DNA from: Hyphomicrobiales bacterium
GTDB taxonomy: Bacteria > Pseudomonadota > Alphaproteobacteria > Rhizobiales > Rhizobiaceae
Direction: 5' to 3'
DNA: 64,000 bases
Assembly (NCBI GenBank): GCA_900471525.1
Contig: UCEZ01000052.1
Location: 130,437-194,436 of the forward strand
Shown here one piece after another: positions 53,230 to 61,790 of the stretch. Below the pieces are notes generated by a model that saw only the letters and a list, made by a program, of their open reading frames with translations, searched no databases and was not told the origin of the DNA. The position numbers and the translations under genes are program-made. Position 1 is the stretch's first letter. Every line of letters begins with the position of its first letter.

Positions 53230-54540
53230 TTATTTGATGTAACCGCCGCGTGTCATTTCGCGGGTGGCAGCCGTCTGTGCCTGTGCAAGCGCATCGTCAA
53301 CCGACATCTGGCCGGCCAGAGCCGCAGAGAAGAGCTGTCCGACTGTCGTGGCGATACCCTGGAACTCCGGGATAGCGACGAACTGAACGCCAACATAAGG
53401 CACCGGCTTTACGGACGGGTTCTTCGGATCGGCGGCATTGATGCTGTCGAGGGTCATCTTGGCGAAAGGTGCCGCCTTCTGATACTCGGGGTTGTTGTAC
53501 AGCGAGGTGCGCGTGCCCGGAGGAACGTTCGCCCAGCCTTCCTTCGCAGCAACCAGATCGAGATAGTGCTTGCTGGTTGCCCAGGACACGAACTTCTCGG
53601 CGGCATCCGCCTTCTGGCTGCCTGCAGGGATGGCAAGGTTCCATGCCCACAGCCAGTTGCCGCGCTTGCCAAGGCCCGTATCGGGGGCCAGTGCAAAGCC
53701 GACCTTATCCGCGACGGTCGAGTCCTTCGGGTTGGTTACGAAGGATGCAGCCACCGTGGCATCGATCCACATGCCGCACTTGCCCTGCTGGAAGAGCGCC
53801 AGGTTTTCGTTGAAGCCGTTGGACGAAGCGCCCTGCGGGCCGGCATCGTTCATCAGCTTGACGTACATGTCGAGCGTGTTCTTCCATTCCGGCTGATCGA
53901 ACTGGGGCTTCCAGTTTTCGTCAAACCAGCGAGCGCCGAAAGCGTTGGACGTGGCGGTCAGGAACGCCATGTTCTCGCCCCAGCCGGCCTTGCCGCGAAG
54001 GCAAATACCGTTGATGTCGGCGCTACGGTCCGTCATCTTGCGGGCTGCCTCGTTGATGAACTCCCAGGTCGGAGCGTCGGGCATGGTGAGCCCGGCCTTT
54101 TCCATCAGGTCCTTGCGGTACATGACCATCGAGCTTTCGCCGTAGAACGGAGCTGCGTACAGCTTGTTGTCGGTGGTGAGACCCGAACGGATGGCCGGAA
54201 GCAGGTCGTCGACGTCGTAGTCGGCGCCGAGGTTGTCGAGCGGCAGGAGCCAACCCTGCTTGGCCCAGATCGGAACTTCATAGGTGCCGATCGTCAGGAC
54301 GTCATACTGGCCGCCCTTGGTTGCGATATCCGTGGTGACACGTTCGCGCAGGACGTTCTCTTCAAGGGTGACCCATTCAAGCTGAATGTCGGGGTTCGCC
54401 TTGGTAAAGTCGTCCGTGAGCGTCTGCATCCGGACCATGTCGCCGTTGTTCACCGTGGCAATGGTGAGGGTTTCTGCCTGGGCAAAACCCGCGATGACGA
54501 CTGCCGAGCACGTGCCCAGCAAAAAAGTTTTTAGGTTCAT
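53230..54540 (-). CDS. smoE: Polyol-binding periplasmic protein SmoE
   Basis: 436 aa extracellular solute-binding protein (family 1). Signal peptide MNLKTFLLGTCSAVVIAGFAQA. Hallmarks: YDVLTIGTYEVPIWAKQGWL, APFYGESSMVMYRKDLMEKAGL, and GICLRGKAGWGEN (split). Ligand sorbitol/mannitol by analogy with Sinorhizobium and Rhodobacter smoE. Start 54540 follows GGGAGG. First structural gene after smoC. Confidence 0.93.
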   Translation of the reverse strand: MNLKTFLLGTCSAVVIAGFAQAETLTIATVNNGDMVRMQTLTDDFTKANPDIQLEWVTLEENVLRERVTTDIATKGGQYDVLTIGTYEVPIWAKQGWLLPLDNLGADYDVDDLLPAIRSGLTTDNKLYAAPFYGESSMVMYRKDLMEKAGLTMPDAPTWEFINEAARKMTDRSADINGICLRGKAGWGENMAFLTATSNAFGARWFDENWKPQFDQPEWKNTLDMYVKLMNDAGPQGASSNGFNENLALFQQGKCGMWIDATVAASFVTNPKDSTVADKVGFALAPDTGLGKRGNWLWAWNLAIPAGSQKADAAEKFVSWATSKHYLDLVAAKEGWANVPPGTRTSLYNNPEYQKAAPFAKMTLDSINAADPKNPSVKPVPYVGVQFVAIPEFQGIATTVGQLFSAALAGQMSVDDALAQAQTAATREMTRGGYIK

Positions 54541-54563
54541 ATATCTTCCTCCCAGAAGAGTTA

Positions 54564-54596
54564 TGAGCATTTGCCTTGCTCGTGGGCAATTACTCA
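54564..54596 (-). promoter_or_regulatory. Candidate SmoC operator
   Basis: Imperfect palindrome TGAGCATTTGCC, 9-nt spacer, GGCAATTACTCA (10 of 12 positions pair), 24 nt upstream of the smoE start. SorC-family regulators bind such long symmetric sites. Confidence 0.5.
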
Positions 54597-54693
54597 CACG
54601 TTTGCGAAAAATGTCAATCGGCATTCGTTGCTGCACTGCAGAAACGATCCGCTATTGATTTGATTTTGCTAATGAAAATTTCTGGGTATTCGC

Positions 54694-55647
54694 TCAGTTA
54701 TTGAGCAAAAATTCCGCCGTCGTCTCATCCGTAATCAAGCCGTTGATCACGCGCCCCTTGAGCGCGGCCCTCAACGCGACGTATTTTCGCTGGCCTTTGG
54801 CGATACCGATGACGATTGCCGAATCACGCGACGGCAAGGGCACGCTGGCGACGCGCTGGTTGATGCTACCGGGCATCATCTGCCCTTCGCGATCAAACAT
54901 CCAGCCGCAGATTTCGCCCGCGGCGCCCTCGTCCATCAGCCGGGCCATCTCGTCAGGGGCAAGGAAACCATCCTCGCACAGAGGCGCCTGCTGGCCGAGT
55001 TCGCCGACGCCGACGAAGGCGACGTTTGCCTCGGCGCCAAGCTGCAACGCCGATTTGACCAGAGCCTGATTGTGAAGCACGGCGCGTTCCTCCGGCGAGG
55101 AGACGAGAACCGGCAGCGGCATCGGGAAATGCCGCGCCTTGACGGCATCCGCCATCGAGAAGATGACGTTGTAATAGGCGGCCGATCCATCAAGACCGAT
55201 ATTGCCAGTCAAGGACACGATCCGATGCTGCGGACATTCCATCGCCGGAAGCTGGTCGATCGCGGCCTTGAGCGTTCGCCCCGTGCCGATCGCCAGAATG
55301 ATCGGATCGGTCGATTTCAGCCAGCGCTCGATCTCGGCAGCACCCGCTTCGGCAATGCCGACCGTCGTCGATGACGAACCGGGATCGCTTGGCACGATAT
55401 CCACTTGCCGGAGGTCGAATTTCTCCTTGAGACGAAGACCGAGCTCCAAACAGGCGGCGATCGGATGGTCGAGACGGACCTTGATCAGGCGTTCAGCCAT
55501 GGCCAGCGAAACCAACCGTTGCGCCGACTGACGGGAGATGCCCATGGCAGAGGCGATTTCGTCCTGCGTGCGTCCGGCAACGTAATAGAGCCAGCCCGCG
55601 CGCGCGGCATCATCAAGCCTGGTATTGCCTTCCGGTCTGCGCGCCAT
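54694..55647 (-). CDS. smoC: SorC/DeoR-type sugar-binding regulator SmoC
   Basis: 317 aa. N-terminal helix-turn-helix (YYVAGRTQDEIASAMGISRQSAQRLVS; split) and a SorC-type sugar-phosphate-binding C-terminal domain. It opens the polyol cluster and probably controls smoEFGK-smoS-mtlK. Ligand may be a polyol or its phosphate. Confidence 0.9.
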   Translation of the reverse strand: MARRPEGNTRLDDAARAGWLYYVAGRTQDEIASAMGISRQSAQRLVSLAMAERLIKVRLDHPIAACLELGLRLKEKFDLRQVDIVPSDPGSSSTTVGIAEAGAAEIERWLKSTDPIILAIGTGRTLKAAIDQLPAMECPQHRIVSLTGNIGLDGSAAYYNVIFSMADAVKARHFPMPLPVLVSSPEERAVLHNQALVKSALQLGAEANVAFVGVGELGQQAPLCEDGFLAPDEMARLMDEGAAGEICGWMFDREGQMMPGSINQRVASVPLPSRDSAIVIGIAKGQRKYVALRAALKGRVINGLITDETTAEFLLNN

Positions 55648-55850
55648 TTGCTGTACTCCCTAGTCAATGTGCTGACACTTTTTCCCGCCTTCTGTCAAAC
55701 ACAGACCGTTGCCATCGCGATCGTCAGCAGGCCAAAACCCTTACGGCACCGCGATTCCGGCGATTTCAATTTTAAAATTTTACCGTTTGATAAAAAAATA
55801 AAGCGTGTTACCGTTTCATTATCCTGAGGCATGACATTTGGGAGAAAAAA

Positions 55851-57212
55851 ATGGGAACGACTGAAACTGGAATACTGAGCGGGCGCCTGTCTCCCGTCGA
55901 ATACGAAAAGAATTTTTCCGATCTGCATCCGCCGCTGGACGAGCATGAGGCGCTGGTCGCATCCGACCGCTGCTATTTCTGCTACGACGCGCCCTGCATG
56001 ACGGCCTGTCCCACCTCCATCGATATCCCGCTGTTCATCCGGCAGATATCGACGGGAAACCCGATCGGCTCGGCCAACACCATCTTCGACCAGAATATTC
56101 TCGGCGGCATGTGCGCCCGCGTCTGTCCCACCGAAACGCTCTGCGAGCAGGCCTGCGTCCGTAACACGGCCGAGCATCGCCCGGTCGAAATCGGCCGGCT
56201 GCAGCGCTACGCTACCGATATCGCCATGCGCGAGAACCGGCAGTTCTATGAGCGCGCCCAGCCGACCGGCAAATCCGTCGCCGTCATCGGTGCCGGCCCG
56301 GCAGGCCTTGCATGCGCCCATCGGCTGGCCGTCAAAGGTCATGACGTCGTCATCTACGACGCCCGCGAAAAGGCCGGCGGCCTCAATGAATACGGTATCG
56401 CCACCTACAAGACGGTCGATGATTTCGCGCAAGCCGAAGTCGACTACGTGCTGTCCATCGGCGGCATCGATATCCGCAACCGCCAGATGCTCGGCCGTGA
56501 TTTCTCGCTGAGCGACATGCTGGCCAAGCACGACGCCGTCTTTCTCGGCCTCGGCCTTGCCGGCGTCAATGCTTTGCGCGCCGAAGGTGAAACAGCCGAG
56601 GGCGTCGAGGACGCGGTCGACTTCATCGCGGCTCTGCGGCAATCGGAAACCAAGTCGGACATCCCGGTCGGCCGCCGGGTCGTGGTGCTTGGCGGCGGCA
56701 TGACGGCGATCGACGCGGCCGTGCAGGCAAAGCTGCTTGGCGCGGAGGAAGTGACCATCTGTTACCGCCGCGGCAAGGAGAGCATGAACGCCTCGGAATT
56801 CGAGCAGGATCTTGCTGCCTCGAAGGGCGTCGCCATTCGCCACTGGCTCCAGCCGAAACGGATCATTGCCCGCGACGGCAAGGTGGCCGGCATCGAACTC
56901 GATTATACGACGATCGAAGACGGACGCCTCACCACCACAGGCGAAACCGGCGCGATCACCGCCGATCATGTGCTGAAAGCGATCGGCCAGACATTCGAGG
57001 CCGACGGCCTCGGTATCATCGCCCTGCAATCCGGCCGCATCGTCATTGACGACGAAGGCCGCACGTCGCTCGATCGTGTCTGGGCCGGCGGCGACTGTGT
57101 TCTCGGCGGCGAAGACCTGACGGTTTCCGCCGTCGCCATGGGCCGCGATGCGGCCGAATCGATCAACCGCGTGCTGGCCGCTGCCTCGCAGCCGGCCGTC
57201 GCCGTCGCTTGA
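55851..57212 (+). CDS. preT: Dihydropyrimidine dehydrogenase subunit PreT
   Basis: 453 aa flavoprotein that takes electrons from NAD(P)H for PreA. N-terminal Fe-S ligands C41-x2-C44-x4-C49-x3-C53 and C88-x3-C92-x5-C98-x3-C102; FAD motif GAGPAG (147-152); NAD motif VVLGGGMTAIDAA. Start 55851 with GGAG upstream. Partner of preA 15 nt downstream; converts uracil/thymine to dihydro forms. Confidence 0.93.
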   Translation: MGTTETGILSGRLSPVEYEKNFSDLHPPLDEHEALVASDRCYFCYDAPCMTACPTSIDIPLFIRQISTGNPIGSANTIFDQNILGGMCARVCPTETLCEQACVRNTAEHRPVEIGRLQRYATDIAMRENRQFYERAQPTGKSVAVIGAGPAGLACAHRLAVKGHDVVIYDAREKAGGLNEYGIATYKTVDDFAQAEVDYVLSIGGIDIRNRQMLGRDFSLSDMLAKHDAVFLGLGLAGVNALRAEGETAEGVEDAVDFIAALRQSETKSDIPVGRRVVVLGGGMTAIDAAVQAKLLGAEEVTICYRRGKESMNASEFEQDLAASKGVAIRHWLQPKRIIARDGKVAGIELDYTTIEDGRLTTTGETGAITADHVLKAIGQTFEADGLGIIALQSGRIVIDDEGRTSLDRVWAGGDCVLGGEDLTVSAVAMGRDAAESINRVLAAASQPAVAVA

Positions 57213-57227
57213 AGGGGAGAATGAACA

Positions 57228-58541
57228 ATGGCTGATCTCCGCAATAACTTCGTCGGCATCAAGTCCCCGAACCCATTCTGGCTGGCGTCCGCACCGCCGA
57301 CCGACAAGGCCTACAACGTCGAGCGCGCTTTCAAGGCGGGCTGGGGCGGCGTGGTCTGGAAGACGCTCGGCGAGGAAGGCCCGCCGGTCGTCAACGTCAA
57401 TGGCCCGCGTTACGGCGCGATCTGGGGCGCCGATCGCCGGCTTCTCGGCTTGAACAATATCGAGCTCATTACCGACCGCGACCTCTACACCAACCTGCGC
57501 GAAATGAAGCAGGTGAAGATGAACTGGCCGGACCGCGCCCTGATCGCGTCGATCATGGTTCCCTGCGAGGAAAACGCCTGGAAGTCGATCCTGCCGCTGG
57601 TCGAGGAAACCGGCGCTGACGGCATCGAGCTCAATTTCGGCTGTCCGCACGGCATGTCGGAACGTGGCATGGGTGCCGCGGTCGGACAGGTGCCGGAATA
57701 TATCGAGATGGTCGTGCGCTGGTGCAAGCAGTACACCCGCATGCCCGTCATCACCAAGCTGACGCCGAACATCACCGACATCCGCAAGCCGGCGCGCGCC
57801 GCCAAGTCCGGTGGCACCGACGCCGTATCGCTGATCAATACGATCAACTCGATCACCTCGGTCAATCTCGACACCTTCTCGCCGGAACCGTCGATCGACG
57901 GCAAGGGCAGCCATGGCGGCTATTGCGGCCCGGCGGTCAAGCCGATCGCGCTCAACATGGTGGCCGAGATCGCCCGCGATCCGGAAACCTACGGCCTGCC
58001 GATCTCCGGCATCGGCGGCATCACCACCTGGCGGGACGCGGCTGAGTTCCTGGTTCTCGGCGCCGGCAACGTCCAGGTCTGCACGGCAGCCATGACCTAC
58101 GGCTTCAAGATCGTCCAGGAAATGATCACTGGCCTTTCCAGTTGGATGGACGCCAAGGGCCATCGCACTCTGGACGACATCTGTGGCCGCGCCGTTCCGA
58201 ACGTTTCCGACTGGCAGTATCTCAACCTCAACTACATCGCCAAGGCTCGCATCGACCAGGATGCCTGTATCAAGTGCGGCCGCTGTCATATCGCCTGCGA
58301 GGACACCTCGCACCAGGCGATCACCCAATATGTCGATGGCGTGAGGCACTTCGAGGTGATGGAAGACGAATGCGTCGGCTGCAATCTCTGCGTCAACGTT
58401 TGTCCGGTGCAGGATTGCATTACCATGGTCGGCCTTGAGCCCGGCACGCTGGACGAGCGCACCGGCAAGACGGTCGATCCGAACTACGCCAACTGGACGA
58501 CTCATCCAAACAATCCGATGGCCCGGCAAGCTGCGGAATAA
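57228..58541 (+). CDS. preA: Dihydropyrimidine dehydrogenase subunit PreA
   Basis: 437 aa. FMN-binding TIM barrel with catalytic C139 (LNFGCPHGMSERGMG), and two C-terminal 4Fe-4S clusters (CIKCGRCHIAC and CVGCNLCVNVC-PVQDC). Reduces uracil and thymine with electrons from PreT, the first step of reductive pyrimidine breakdown. Operon with preT. Confidence 0.94.
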   Translation: MADLRNNFVGIKSPNPFWLASAPPTDKAYNVERAFKAGWGGVVWKTLGEEGPPVVNVNGPRYGAIWGADRRLLGLNNIELITDRDLYTNLREMKQVKMNWPDRALIASIMVPCEENAWKSILPLVEETGADGIELNFGCPHGMSERGMGAAVGQVPEYIEMVVRWCKQYTRMPVITKLTPNITDIRKPARAAKSGGTDAVSLINTINSITSVNLDTFSPEPSIDGKGSHGGYCGPAVKPIALNMVAEIARDPETYGLPISGIGGITTWRDAAEFLVLGAGNVQVCTAAMTYGFKIVQEMITGLSSWMDAKGHRTLDDICGRAVPNVSDWQYLNLNYIAKARIDQDACIKCGRCHIACEDTSHQAITQYVDGVRHFEVMEDECVGCNLCVNVCPVQDCITMVGLEPGTLDERTGKTVDPNYANWTTHPNNPMARQAAE

Positions 58542-58557
58542 TCGATCTCGGAAAACC

Positions 58558-58594
58558 AACGGCCGTCTCGACAAACCACGAGACGGCCGTTTCT
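58558..58594 (+). terminator. Terminator of preTA
   Basis: AACGGCCGTCTCG, 8-nt loop, CGAGACGGCCGTT then TTC: perfect 13-bp stem, 17 nt after preA. Confidence 0.9.
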
Positions 58595-58667
58595 ATTGAT
58601 ATAATCCGCCAGCCTGCTATGAGGCGACCGCTGCCACGAAGGCAGCGCCCCAAAACAGGAGGCGACC

Positions 58668-58903
58668 ATGTCACGCAAAACCTTCCACGACATGAGCTTT
58701 TGAGGTCACGTCCAAGCGACGCAAGTCCTATCCATCCGAAACCAACGTCAAGACCGGCAACCGGTTCGTTCACGGCGACGTCGAACTGATCGAGAAACTC
58801 GGCCGCAACGATCCCTGCCCCTGCCAATCGCGGAGGCGGTTTCAAGCACTGCTGCCTGAAATCCGGCCGTTATGACGGCATCGAGCGCGATCACTACTTT
58901 TAG
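58668..58903 (+). pseudogene. Frameshifted SEC-C-motif protein gene
   Basis: ATG 58668 follows a perfect AGGAGG. The reading goes MSRKTFHDMSF and stops at TGA (58701-58703). Removing one T in the run at 58698-58702 restores a frame: EVTSKRRKSYPSETNVK, then HGDVELIEKLGRNDPCPC. A second shift near 58832-58842 restores GFKHCCLKSGRYDG-IERDHYF and the stop at 58901. Together they make about a 77-aa SEC-C zinc-binding protein (CPC...HCC). Either a decayed gene or two sequencing errors; a terminator still follows. Confidence 0.75.
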
Positions 58904-58930
58904 AGATCGAAGCTGAATGATGAACGCAGG

Positions 58931-58954
58931 CGTCCGGGCCATACCCGGGCGTTT
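58931..58954 (+). terminator. Terminator after the SEC-C pseudogene
   Basis: CGTCCGGG CCATA CCCGGGCG then TTTGCTTT. Eight pairs with one T-G wobble. Confidence 0.65.
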
Positions 58955-59134
58955 GCTTTGAGGCCCAAGGAATATCCAAGTTGCCTCGAAACGAGACGGG
59001 CAACGCTTCGGAGGCGCATTGGACACGAAATCGCGACAAAGCGTCTCCAAAACGTGCGTTGCTCCCCACCGCGAACTCGTCAATAAGAGACGATAGCAAT
59101 ATGCGGCACATCGCCGCCAACTCCGGATATCTGT

Positions 59135-60808
59135 TTGAAAGTCGCCTCATCAAGAACGCGCAAAAGACTGCATTTGCTGACCGGCGCCTGCCTGGGATTG
59201 TTTCTGCTGACCCATTTTTCCAATCACGCCCTCGGCCTCGTTTCTGTCGAGGTGATGGAGGATATGCGCAGGATTTTCAATGTCATCTGGAGGAGCTGGC
59301 CGGGCACGGCGCTGCTCTACGGATCCCTGCTTGTCCACTTCGTGCTCGCGCTCGAAAGCCTCTATCGGCGGCAAACCCTGCGTATGCCGATCCGGGAAGC
59401 GCTGAAAATACTCTTCGGCCTCTCTTTTCCCTTTCTCATCGTCGGCCATGTCGTCAGCACGCGTGTCGAGTGGATGCTGACGGGCTCGGGTGATGGCTAC
59501 TACGAAGTCCTGCCGATTCTCTGGTCGAGCCCCTCGTCCGCGGTCCGGCAATCACTTGCTCTCGTTCTCGCCTGGTCACATGGCTGTCTCGGTGCATGGT
59601 TCTGGATGCGCGGCCGCAGCTGGTATCCGCGCTACTTCCTGATCTTCTATTCGTTCGCCGTCCTCGTTCCGTTGCTTGCCCTTCTTGGTTTCGCGGTTGC
59701 CGCACGCTCGCTGGAAGGCGGGATGCCGTCCGCCGCGTGGTTCATGGCAAACCGCTCGTCGCCCCAACTCCTCTCAGAAATCAGGACGTCCCTCACCGCC
59801 GGACTGCTGGCGATGATTGGCGGAACCCTGATCCTGCGCGCAATTCCGGTACGCGGAAAGATCCGCATTACCTATCCTGATCGGGTCATCTCGGTCACGA
59901 AAGGCTTTAGCGTGCTTGAGGCAAGCCGCGCCGCCGGCATCCCGCATTTGTCGATCTGCGGCGGACGCGGACGGTGTTCGACATGCCGCGTCCGCGTCAC
60001 GGAAGGTCTGGAACGGCAGCCGTCTGCCAACGAAGCCGAGCGGGCAACGCTGACGCGAATCCGCGCGCCCGACAACGTGCGTCTTGCCTGCCAGCTACGG
60101 CCGAACCACAGCCTGTCGATTTCGCCGATCCTCGGTGCCGACAATGTCGGCGTAAAGGTGCAGCCGACCGAACAGGAAGCTGCAGGCCGCGAGCGCCGCA
60201 TCGCTGTCCTGTTCTGCGACCTGCGTGATTTCACGCTGCTTGCCCAGCAACAACTGCCATTCGATACCGTCTTCCTCCTTAACCGCTATTTCGAAACCAT
60301 CGGCGAGGCAGTGGAAGGTTCCGGCGGCGTTATCGACAAGTTCATCGGCGACGGTGCTCTGGCGATCTTTGGATTGAACAACAGCATCGAGGATGCCTGC
60401 GCACAGGCACTGGCAGCGACCGCCCGTATCGCGAAGGGTGTTGATGTCCTCAATCGTAATTTCATGAGCGAACTGGACAAGCCGTTGCGCATCGCCATGG
60501 GCATGCACGCCGGCCCGGCGATCATCGGCCAGATCGGCTATGGCAAGGCGTCCGCTCTGACCGCCGTCGGCGACACGATCAATGCCGCAAGCCGGCTGGA
60601 AGGTTTCGCCAAGGAATACGACGCGCAGCTCGCCGTTTCCGCCGACGTCGTCCGCTACGCCGGCCTCGCCGTCGATGACCGGGAAAGCTACAACATCTCC
60701 ATTCGCGGTCGCACCGGCACGCTCGAAACCCTGATCGTTCAGAACGCGGTCGAGGTCGAGGCCATGATGGAGACGGGGAATCGCCAGAGTGAAACGCCTG
60801 CAAAATAG
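59135..60808 (+). CDS. Membrane-anchored ferredoxin-adenylyl cyclase fusion
   Basis: 557 aa. About six membrane segments in residues 12-232, with His at 13, 27, 31, 68, 105 that could bind haem as in cytochrome b-type anchors; then a 2Fe-2S domain with C275-x5-C281-x2-C284 and C319; then a class III cyclase domain (from about 354) with metal residues D362 and D406, adenine-specific K402 and D480, and N483/R487 for the transition state. All catalytic residues are present, so it should make cAMP and may sense redox state. Start is TTG at 59135 with weak GGAT; no ATG is available in frame. Confidence 0.85.
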   Translation: MKVASSRTRKRLHLLTGACLGLFLLTHFSNHALGLVSVEVMEDMRRIFNVIWRSWPGTALLYGSLLVHFVLALESLYRRQTLRMPIREALKILFGLSFPFLIVGHVVSTRVEWMLTGSGDGYYEVLPILWSSPSSAVRQSLALVLAWSHGCLGAWFWMRGRSWYPRYFLIFYSFAVLVPLLALLGFAVAARSLEGGMPSAAWFMANRSSPQLLSEIRTSLTAGLLAMIGGTLILRAIPVRGKIRITYPDRVISVTKGFSVLEASRAAGIPHLSICGGRGRCSTCRVRVTEGLERQPSANEAERATLTRIRAPDNVRLACQLRPNHSLSISPILGADNVGVKVQPTEQEAAGRERRIAVLFCDLRDFTLLAQQQLPFDTVFLLNRYFETIGEAVEGSGGVIDKFIGDGALAIFGLNNSIEDACAQALAATARIAKGVDVLNRNFMSELDKPLRIAMGMHAGPAIIGQIGYGKASALTAVGDTINAASRLEGFAKEYDAQLAVSADVVRYAGLAVDDRESYNISIRGRTGTLETLIVQNAVEVEAMMETGNRQSETPAK

Positions 60809-60850
60809 CCCGGGGAATCGCACCGCTCCGTTGTGAAGCCGATCATCCTC

Positions 60851-61501
60851 TCAAGCGGTCCCGTCCCTGATCTCCAGACCGCTGACAAACAGTTGCTCAA
60901 GAAACCGCGCGGCATCCTCAAAGCGCCCCTCGCCGGCACGCTCGTCTCCCAGCACGCCACGGACCTGCACGTCAAAATCGGCATAGTGCTGCGTTGTCGA
61001 CCAGATGGCGAAGATCAGGTGATAGGGATCGCATTTGGCGATCTTGCCAGCCTTCGCCCAGGCACGGATCACCTCGGCCTTCTCATCGACAAGAGTCTTC
61101 AGGGGGCCTTTCAACTCGTCTTCTATATGCGGAGCGCCCTGCAGGATTTCATTGGCGAACAGCCGGCTTTCGCGCGGGAAATCCCGGGCCATCTCCAGCT
61201 TTCGTCTGATATAGCTGCGGATTTCCGAGACCGGGCTTCCCTCGGCATCGAACTCGCGAAGCGGATCGAGCCAGCTGTCCAGCACCCGGTCGATCAGCGC
61301 CCGGTGCATCGCTTCCTTGGTACGAAAATAATAGAGCAGGTTGGGCTTCGACATGCCGGCCACTTCGGCGATCTGATCGATGGTACTGCCGCGAAAGCCG
61401 TGGGTGGCGAACACCTCGAGCGCCGCCTCCAGAATCAGTTCTTCCTTCTCCTCCTGGATGCGGGTTCGCCTTTGCGTTCGGGCTGCCCTCGGAAGTACCA
61501 T
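60851..61501 (-). CDS. rutR: TetR-family regulator RutR
   Basis: 216 aa. HTH at about residues 25-65 (GFRGSTIDQIAEVAGMSKPNLLYYF; split) and a ligand domain; strongly like RutR, which senses uracil. An imperfect RutR box is found 138 nt upstream. It is divergent from the pyrimidine amidase gene and probably controls it, and perhaps preTA at a distance. Confidence 0.9.
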   Translation of the reverse strand: MVLPRAARTQRRTRIQEEKEELILEAALEVFATHGFRGSTIDQIAEVAGMSKPNLLYYFRTKEAMHRALIDRVLDSWLDPLREFDAEGSPVSEIRSYIRRKLEMARDFPRESRLFANEILQGAPHIEDELKGPLKTLVDEKAEVIRAWAKAGKIAKCDPYHLIFAIWSTTQHYADFDVQVRGVLGDERAGEGRFEDAARFLEQLFVSGLEIRDGTA

Positions 61502-61638
61502 GTTTCCCCCTGTCTTCTCATCAATCGCCGCCTGCGCACGGCCTGAAAACGTCCGAAAACCGCGTGATTTAAAAATTCGGACGGCACTTACGTTTTTTCT
61601 GTTTTTCGTCTTGAGTGCGCCAACGGAAGTTGTAATGT

Positions 61639-61654
61639 TTTACCAACCGGTCAA
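61639..61654. promoter_or_regulatory. Candidate RutR operator
   Basis: TTTACCAACCGGTCAA, 12 of 14 informative positions match TTGACCA-N2-TGGTCAA. It is in the divergent region 61502-61790 between rutR and the amidase. Confidence 0.55.
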
Positions 61655-61790
61655 ATTATCAGTCAGTTCAAAGTCAAACGCAACGGCTGATCGCAGGGCA
61701 ATCGAAAAAACCAGATGGCCCCGATTCGACCGACGGGAACAATGGGATGCGTCATTCACGCGCCTCCCTTAAAAAATGAGGAGAAGCGTC

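Noticed and set aside
55695..58574. A 959-codon open frame on the minus strand over preT and preA
   Set aside because: It is the antisense of two well-supported enzyme genes; codon positions follow the plus-strand genes, the translation is arginine/aspartate-rich without domains, and no ribosome site or neighbour supports it.
58842..59153. A 103-codon minus-strand frame between the SEC-C pseudogene and the cyclase
   Set aside because: No ribosome site, no recognisable domain, and it overlaps the terminator and both neighbours.
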